20,462 nucleotides of DNA from an uncultured Christensenellaceae bacterium (GTDB taxonomy: Bacteria; Bacillota; Clostridia; Christensenellales; Christensenellaceae), in assembly GCA_934373295.1 (NCBI GenBank), contig CAKROK010000040.1, positions 1 to 20,462 of the forward strand, read 5' to 3'. The notes under the pieces were generated by a model. The model did no database searches, was not told the origin of the DNA, and worked only from the letters and a program-made list of their open reading frames with translations. A program made the position numbers and the translations under genes. Below are positions 16,101 to 20,462 of the stretch, piece by piece (position 1 is the first letter of the stretch; each line of letters begins with the position of its first letter).

Positions 16101-18437
16101 TTTAAGGGTGTTTTCGCCCTCGCCCGCTATAACCGCTACGGTAAAGCTATCCTTACCCGTTATGTCTACCTTGCTTGAATCCGCTCCGTCGTATTCAACC
16201 TTATAGGAATCGGATTTACCCGCCGCATTAAGCTCGATCACGCCCGCATTTTCAGGAACGGTGAGCGTATAGTCATTTACCGCGCCGTCGAAATCCTTAT
16301 CGAAATACAGCGCCGTTCCGTTCGCGCTCGCACCAAGCTCCTTTAGGGTCGGTATGCAGTCTACGTTAAACGTATAGACCTGCTCGATCCTGTTCGAGCC
16401 TGCGGGGGGAGTCACTGTTATCTTTAACGCGTTTTTACCTGCGGTTATGCAGTTTGCCCATTTGGATGAGCCGCTCTTCCACGTGATGTCCTTTGAGCCG
16501 CCGTTAAAGTAGCTCAACGTGACCTTTGCTCCATCCTCCTGCGGCATTGCGCGAAAGCGAAGCTGCGTAACGCCGTCCGTCAGCGCGGTGAGGTCATAGC
16601 TCAGCTTTTCGGGGTCGAAGATCACTCCGTTCTCATATGTATCGGATGCGTTCTTTACTAAAACGTTATTATCCGCGGGCGACATACCCGTGTGTATTAT
16701 GAGGGACGCGAGCGCGCTGAGCTTCTGCTCCGCGCTAAGCACAACGGTATACGTCTTGTCTGCATCGTCCTGTCCGTCGTTTGCGGAGAATACCAAAGTA
16801 GTGCTGCCCGCCGTCTCGGGGGTATAGGTATAGTCCTTCTGCGCCTCGGTGAACGCGCCGCCGTCAATGCTCACGCTGTATTTAAGCTCGTCTGCGTCCG
16901 CATCCTCGAATATATCGGAAAGGTCTATCGCAAAGGTTTCTCCCAGTGCAATCGACTTTGCTTCCGTCTCGTTAACGCCCTCTTTAAGCGTGGGACGGGC
17001 GTTTCCCGCAACAGTCACCACGCACGCCGGCGCGAGAATCACCATTCCGTCAGGAGCAGCGGCCGATACGTAATACGTCCCTGCTCTCTTAAAGCTGATG
17101 GTCGCCTTGCCCTCTTTATCCGTCACAACGTTCGTTTCGGCGTCGTTTACTACTATCTTCGCTCCCGCGAGCGGGTTTGTCACGGTGTTCCAGGATGAAT
17201 CAAAGCTCTGATAGGATAACGTCAGCTCGAGCTGTTCGCCCGTCGCGACCTGCGCCGCATGCTTGTCAAAATGCGTATAGGAATCGGAATATCCCGCTGT
17301 GTCCGTCATGACACACATATTGAGGTAGTCGCCGTCCGACACCGTATCCGTGCCAACGTCGCTTAAAATTCCGACATTGTTTACGTAGTTTAATACTGCG
17401 CCCGTGTCAACTCCCCATGCCCTCTTTATGGAAAGGCCGTACTGTGTCTTTTCAGACGCATAGCCGTTTTCACAATACGCCGCATGAAGGCTCTTTAACG
17501 CCTCGTCCACCGTCGCCTTGCCGTCCGTCGCGCTCACCTTAACAGGCACATTCGCCATGACAGTGCCGTCCGCCGCCATGGCGATGCCCGCCTTATAGGA
17601 AACCGTCGCGTATATGGTTATATCGCTCGGGCCCTGCTTTTGCTCCTTTACCGTAAGGGTGTAGCTCTCTGCGGGGACGCTGTCCGCGTCGCCGTAGCTT
17701 CCGCCGTTCATCGTGGGCCAAGAGGGATCGCCGCACTTCATCGTGATGACCGTTCCGTCAGCCACGGGGATATCGTCGTTTCTCTTGTATTCCGTTTCTC
17801 CGATGCTCGCGCGCACCTGGAAGTTCTTGTTGAACGCCGTGGGGACGACCTTTACACTCGTCGTACCCTCGGGGAGCGCGAGTGTATATTCATGCACATC
17901 TGCGGAAAACTCGGGGGAAAGACTGCCCGCGCTTACGCTGAGCGCCTTTACGGTTTTGTTGTTGTTTCCCCAGCTCGCTCCGAGGTCCTCGCCGTATTCG
18001 AGCGAGTACGCGATATTAATCTCATCACCTGCGGCCAACTTTCCGTCCGCAACGGTAAACGCGCCAAAGCCCTCGTTTACCATCCAGTCGTTGAGCGTGC
18101 CCATCCAGCCGTCCATTCCGTTATACGATCCCGCCGTTAAACCGTTTATCTCGGTGACATAGTTGTTCTCCGCTCCCGTCTGTGTCGCGCCCACTGTATC
18201 CAGCGCAGCCACAAGGCAGCTCATCATGCTTGACGATTCATCGATCTTCACCCATGTGTCGACGAGCAGTCCATCCCATGGCGCGCCATCCGCGACGGGA
18301 TAAACGTCATTTCTGACCACTACGCGAACCTGACCGTCATGATCCTGCGCCAACGCCGCCGACGGCATTATGCCGACAATCAGCATGAGCGCAAGTATGA
18401 GGCTTATCAGCTTTGCGCAAAATCCTCTTTGTCTCAT
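13116..18437 (-). CDS. Giant surface protein: DUF4430, PQQ propeller, helical repeats
   Basis: A 1773-residue exported protein. The signal peptide spans about 1-30 with an AALA cleavage region. A DUF4430 (transcobalamin C-terminal-like) domain follows at about 36-150, with YNGMDGWMGTLNDWMVNEGF. A cadherin-like beta-sandwich spans about 164-263. A second DUF4430-like domain lies at about 272-400. Further beta-sandwich domains reach about 860, including an Ig-like one at about 423-477 and a cadherin-like one at about 482-570. A PQQ-type beta-propeller spans about 873-1285, then four 57-residue helical repeats (1287-1514) and a mixed domain to about 1740. A transmembrane helix (about 1746-1766) ends in basic RKKLKKD, and there is no LPXTG. 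It is probably displayed outside the membrane to bind corrinoid or wall components; binding itself is inferred. AAGGAG lies nine nt before the ATG, and the gene starts 46 nt after the smaller DUF4430 gene. Confidence 0.85.
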   Translation of the reverse strand: MRQRGFCAKLISLILALMLIVGIMPSAALAQDHDGQVRVVVRNDVYPVADGAPWDGLLVDTWVKIDESSSMMSCLVAALDTVGATQTGAENNYVTEINGLTAGSYNGMDGWMGTLNDWMVNEGFGAFTVADGKLAAGDEINIAYSLEYGEDLGASWGNNNKTVKALSVSAGSLSPEFSADVHEYTLALPEGTTSVKVVPTAFNKNFQVRASIGETEYKRNDDIPVADGTVITMKCGDPSWPTMNGGSYGDADSVPAESYTLTVKEQKQGPSDITIYATVSYKAGIAMAADGTVMANVPVKVSATDGKATVDEALKSLHAAYCENGYASEKTQYGLSIKRAWGVDTGAVLNYVNNVGILSDVGTDTVSDGDYLNMCVMTDTAGYSDSYTHFDKHAAQVATGEQLELTLSYQSFDSSWNTVTNPLAGAKIVVNDAETNVVTDKEGKATISFKRAGTYYVSAAAPDGMVILAPACVVTVAGNARPTLKEGVNETEAKSIALGETFAIDLSDIFEDADADELKYSVSIDGGAFTEAQKDYTYTPETAGSTTLVFSANDGQDDADKTYTVVLSAEQKLSALASLIIHTGMSPADNNVLVKNASDTYENGVIFDPEKLSYDLTALTDGVTQLRFRAMPQEDGAKVTLSYFNGGSKDITWKSGSSKWANCITAGKNALKITVTPPAGSNRIEQVYTFNVDCIPTLKELGASANGTALYFDKDFDGAVNDYTLTVPENAGVIELNAAGKSDSYKVEYDGADSSKVDITGKDSFTVAVIAGEGENTLKNTYNIAIKRVGVLDFKINAKPADAIVKVYDKKGASVEPNEDGSFSGMFSSGGYTYVVSRHGYVTNTGDVPTTGGALNIELIKAEKGPDEVDAYWPSFRGNNNNMGLTSAATPTEAEYTELIWNKKLGSGWSASPSVQIVVDDTLIVMSSKSIFKLDLETGDILAEGTMTAQPNFGYTPPMYAEGMIFAPLSGGIIQAFDAKTLKSLWIYKDPLGGQALSPISYSDGYIYTGFWNSETKDANFICLSVTDEDVTKGDESKLAVWRETHAGGYYFAGSVTIGNAVIVGADDGTSGADGASTITSYNKLTGKVISRLKITGDQRSTIAYDETSGRIYFTTKCGYLYSAAINAATGEITDLKAKKYDGKQSTSTPVIYKGRVYFATGTGISSSGSGGEIVVADASTLEPIYSVGLKGYPQCSLLISNAYEQKTGYIYVYSTYNNNPGGISVLKVKPDAKSADEAQLSELYGAAGFENYCIASIICSKDGKLYYKNDTGNVLAVGIPKAKNVMKLISEIGEVTLESEDAITIARNAYNALTEDEKTKVENYDVLVAAEKRFDELKAQSVDELIDKIGNVTMDSVSKIEAARSAYDALADAQKKLVKKYDKLTAAEAKYAEMVSSIESVKKLIDKIGKVKNDAATKKRISDARKAYHKLDGALKKHVTNYNKLTAAEKKLAQLENAAKVEEFIDAIGEVTKDGEKAVKKARSAYDALTDAEKALVKNYSKLTEAERKLSSLDANGSTKVIGDGDTEVTVGGVKYKVDAEAAALMKTIEKLTHASEPAEQEVIDAYKAYADMDAKLKAQIFNYDDLKALTNALGMKNHETDIAKIDGLDWFIRLEVTELKDGDEYDKLASGIGSNELIGAWSIKLIDTLTGEEFVPDTELKLMIKAPSTEGYAETRIASLANGGRVEYYDCVAEGEYIAFEAKEFAHCAYIGSKGEAKDALTDDGDVTISTRPQETEQSGGQIMWLWILLAAVGAAAIIIVIVMRKKLKKD
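13896..14579 (-). repeat. Four tandem coding repeats of about 57 codons
   Basis: Residues 1287-1514 of the giant protein are four helical repeats. Each has a start like LI-IG-V, a core A-AYNAL or ARSAYDAL, and an end like NYDKLTAAE. They are rich in Lys, Ala and Glu. They resemble spacer or wall-associated helical repeats of Gram-positive surface proteins and probably act as a stalk between the propeller and the membrane anchor. The copies have diverged, so this is not a recent expansion. Confidence 0.8.
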
Positions 18438-18483
18438 TTCAATTCTCCTTGTATTTTTAATGCATATTTAGCATATTTTTACA

Positions 18484-19788
18484 TCAATGTATGTCGTCCC
18501 CATACCCCTTGCAAGTAAAGTCAAAGGATATCGCGTCTCCGTCCTTTAAAGTATAGCTCGAGCAGCCGTAGTTCGGGAACCAGCCGTTCACCCGGTACAT
18601 CCAGCCGGACTCATTTCCGCAGTCGAACTCATAGAGGTTGTTTATGCCCTCGATGTAGTAGCTGCCGTACATGGGCGTCCACGAGTATTCAAGCTGAATC
18701 CCCGCGATGGAGCAGGCGCGCTTTAGCACGTCAAAGACCGTCTCGCCCTCCTTAAACTTGAGCTTGGACTTCGCGAGGATGCAGCCGTTTTTGGGAACGT
18801 AAGCGTTCTTACCCTCTGTCAGCTCGCCCATGTTGTTTAATATGGTGTCGCAGCGTATCGTCAACGTGCAATAATAGACCTTTTCGTCGTCTTTTTTATC
18901 CGAATTATCCTTTGAACCATCCTTTGACGGCTTTATATCGCCGCTGTTGGGCGAATTATCGTCCTTTTTACCATCGGCAGCGGGCTGCTTTGTCACGCTT
19001 TCATTTGCGTTTTGCTCATTCTCCCTGCGCTGTTCGTCGATGCTCGTCTCCTCATCCTCTTCGAGCAGCTTCGCGTCAAGGGCGTCCTGTCTCTGCTTTT
19101 CTCTATCCGCTTCCAGCTTACGGACATCCTCAGCGCCAAAGCAAAGCGTCTTTTCGGCAGAAATCTTTTCGATTTGAGACAGCTCGAACTCGTTTAATGC
19201 CTCTATCGAAAGCTGTCTATCCTCAATTCCGGACGATAAAATGTCCGCAGCCTGTCCCGCCTTATATGTTTTTGCGTCAAGCTCGACCTCGCTTTCAAGG
19301 ACGTACACCGCCGCGCTGCCGTAGGGCGCGCTTATCGAAAATACGCCGTATTGCGCGGAAATATCCTTGCCCATGACCGAGATAACGCCCGGCTCGTCCA
19401 TGTTCGCGAAAATCCCGCCGCTCGTCAGCTCTATCTTGACATTATCTTCATCTATAATTACATTTGCGCATGAATTTTCGTTTAGCGTATACCGATTTTT
19501 CCCTGCGACGATGTCGATAGTCGAGCCGTTCAACGTCTCGAGTTTATCGCCGTCCTTTAGGATATTGCCCTCGTTTAGCGAATAGGACAGACCCGCGCGC
19601 TCGATATTCACGCTGCCCGACTTGTTCTCAACGCTGACCGTCAAGCTGTCTTGACCGGTCACGGCATCCGCAGGACGCGCGAACCATCCGCGCAATGTGC
19701 CCGTGATGAGCACGGCCGCGGCGAGTATGAGCACGATCGCCGCAATCATCACCGCATTCAGCACTCTCTTTTTTGTCTTTGTGTTCAT
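18484..19788 (-). CDS. Membrane-anchored FecR-like/DUF4430 protein
   Basis: A 434-residue protein, first gene after the riboswitch. A short basic N terminus and a transmembrane helix (about 11-31) act as a signal anchor. Residues about 47-180 form a FecR-like beta domain (SGSV...LNEGNILKDGDKLETLNGS). Residues about 215-303 are a low-complexity, highly charged linker. A C-terminal DUF4430 domain (about 305-428) has FDVLKRAC, SGWMYRVNGWFPNYGCS and LKDGDAISFDF, the classic transcobalamin-C-like pattern. It probably presents a corrinoid-binding domain outside the membrane for the ECF importer. The start at 19788 is chosen because AAGGAG lies six nt upstream and the transmembrane helix follows; the longer open frame would run through the riboswitch. 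Confidence 0.87.
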   Translation of the reverse strand: MNTKTKKRVLNAVMIAAIVLILAAAVLITGTLRGWFARPADAVTGQDSLTVSVENKSGSVNIERAGLSYSLNEGNILKDGDKLETLNGSTIDIVAGKNRYTLNENSCANVIIDEDNVKIELTSGGIFANMDEPGVISVMGKDISAQYGVFSISAPYGSAAVYVLESEVELDAKTYKAGQAADILSSGIEDRQLSIEALNEFELSQIEKISAEKTLCFGAEDVRKLEADREKQRQDALDAKLLEEDEETSIDEQRRENEQNANESVTKQPAADGKKDDNSPNSGDIKPSKDGSKDNSDKKDDEKVYYCTLTIRCDTILNNMGELTEGKNAYVPKNGCILAKSKLKFKEGETVFDVLKRACSIAGIQLEYSWTPMYGSYYIEGINNLYEFDCGNESGWMYRVNGWFPNYGCSSYTLKDGDAISFDFTCKGYGDDIH

Positions 19789-19810
19789 TAGCCTCTCCTT
19801 CTTTCCCGCA

Positions 19811-19847
19811 TAAAAAAACTGCGGCGACAAAATTGTCGTCACAGCCG
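19811..19847 (-). terminator. Intrinsic terminator in the riboswitch leader
   Basis: CTGTGACGACAA (19844-19833, minus strand) pairs with TTGTCGCCGCAG, with one A-C mismatch and one G-U, followed by seven U residues. It lies between the cobalamin riboswitch and the ribosome binding site of the first gene. This suggests that ligand binding stops transcription of the whole uptake operon. Confidence 0.85.
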
Positions 19848-19892
19848 TTTTCCTGTGCACAAAAACTAACATATCTATTTTGATATGCTTTT

Positions 19893-20073
19893 CGATCTTG
19901 TAGGTCTTCTGACTCACGCATTTAAAGACGGATGTCTTACGCACCGAATTCTGCCTTCTCAGGTCTCCCCAATGACTGACTTTCGTCAACGAACACGGCA
20001 CAGGCGCATACAGCGGCGGTCTCCGTTCGGGATTCTCACCCGATTCCCTTGTTAATCCGCACAGCCTGATCGC
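19893..20073 (-). ncRNA. Cobalamin riboswitch
   Basis: Read on the minus strand, the conserved cobalamin-aptamer blocks appear in order: GGGAATCGGGTGAGAATCCC, ACCGCCGCTGTA, GTCAGTCATTGGGGAGACC, GAGAAGGC, and the 3' GTCAGAAGACCT box. The ends can close as a P1 stem using CGATC near 20072-20068 with GATCG near 19897-19893, plus AGG with CCT. The plus-strand text AGGTCTTCTGAC is the familiar reverse complement of the 3' box. It controls the DUF4430/ECF operon, most likely by the terminator 46 nt downstream: high cobalamin switches uptake off. Confidence 0.96.
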
Positions 20074-20340
20074 ACCGTGCGGCCACAAAATCCATAGTAT
20101 TCTTTTCGTCTTTTGACATGTATATGATACTATGAATTACAACATAAATCTACACCTTTTTACCTTTTTCAAATTGTTTTCATATACTGTTTTGTGTAAA
20201 TTTCTATTATTTCCTCCGTTTTTTATGAATTTTCTACTGTATCGCGATAACCCTGTCCTCTTTAGCTTAAATTGACCCACTTCACACGTAAGATGAAGCC
20301 AAAGGTTGCTTTGCTTCGCAAAGCTCCATTATATGTACGC
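20074..20340. other. Gene-free upstream region of the uptake operon
   Basis: No gene is visible. It should contain the operon promoter, but I cannot single out a convincing -35/-10 pair. An 8-bp inverted repeat, CATAGTAT at 20093-20100 with ATACTATG at 20127-20134, lies just upstream of the riboswitch. A perfect GCTTTGC-ttc-GCAAAGC hairpin occupies 20308-20324. The sequence is A/T-rich from 20100 to 20240 and does not resemble the left part of the long elements. Confidence 0.5.
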
Positions 20341-20455
20341 GCGGCGCAGCTTTCCAGCATGAAACGGCTTCCGCCGTTTCATGCTGGAAAGTGCCCGCCC
20401 GCCTTCGGCGGGCGGGCTTAGTTTTTGCGGCTTTCGCCGCAAAAACCTGCGCCGC
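20341..20455 (+). repeat. Four-way-junction palindrome module, copy 3
   Basis: Outer stem GCGGCGCAG (20341-20349) and CTGCGCCGC (20447-20455). Inside are a perfect 19-bp stem starting CTTTC with a TTCC loop (20350-20368/20373-20391), linker T, a perfect 11-bp GCCCGCCCGCC stem (20393-20403/20407-20417), linker TTA, and a perfect 11-bp GTTTTTGCGGC stem (20421-20431/20436-20446). Orientation matches copy 2. The left flank is unrelated to the long elements at 1-628 and 8245-8899, so the module can occur apart from that left context. Confidence 0.9.
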
Positions 20456-20462
20456 ACGTCGT

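Noticed and set aside
18484..20088. Extended N terminus of the FecR-like/DUF4430 protein, starting at 20088.
   Set aside because: The extra 100 codons translate the riboswitch and terminator. The ATG at 19788 has a strong ribosome binding site and is followed by the transmembrane helix.

Overview
The window looks like chromosome from an anaerobic, low-to-mid G+C Gram-positive bacterium, most likely a clostridium-like Firmicute. This is inferred from strong AGGAGG-type ribosome binding sites, an energy-coupling factor (ECF) importer, membrane-anchored surface proteins, a PocR/AraC regulator and corrinoid methyltransferase genes. No 16S rRNA or other taxonomic marker is present, so this is inference only.

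Left block (804-8091): a corrinoid-dependent methyl-transfer locus. A leftward operon runs from 5588 to 804 and encodes a corrinoid protein, a DUF2284 Cys-rich protein, a RamA/RACE-type corrinoid reactivator (2Fe-2S ferredoxin plus ASKHA ATPase) and two uroporphyrinogen-decarboxylase-fold (URO-D) proteins. Divergent from it are a PocR-AraC regulator and a third URO-D protein, the only one with the complete MtaA-like His-X-Cys...Cys zinc site. A perfect 17-nt palindrome lies between the divergent genes. The likely chemistry is demethylation of an unknown methyl donor onto the corrinoid protein, then methyl transfer to an acceptor. No MtaB-, MttB- or MtrH-like substrate methyltransferase is present.

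Right block (8910-20073): a leftward cobalamin-uptake operon. It starts with a clear cobalamin riboswitch (19893-20073) and an intrinsic terminator (19811-19847). These are followed by a membrane-anchored FecR-like/DUF4430 protein, a 1773-residue surface protein (DUF4430 domains, beta-sandwich domains, PQQ-type propeller, four helical repeats, C-terminal membrane anchor), and an ECF importer made of EcfT, a fused double ATPase, an S component and a second EcfT. DUF4430 resembles the C-terminal domain of transcobalamin, so the operon plausibly captures corrinoid at the surface and imports it. That would feed the corrinoid enzyme system next door.

Intergenic DNA: the most unusual material. Two copies (about 630 and 655 nt) of one intergenic element occupy 1-628 and 8245-8899. 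Each carries several hairpins, a compact module predicted to fold as a four-way junction, and a terminator hairpin at its right end that serves the adjacent leftward operon. A third copy of the four-way-junction module, without the left part of the host element, closes the window at 20341-20455. In the three modules the stem sequences differ but remain complementary, and the module in the first host copy is inverted relative to the second. I do not recognise this element.
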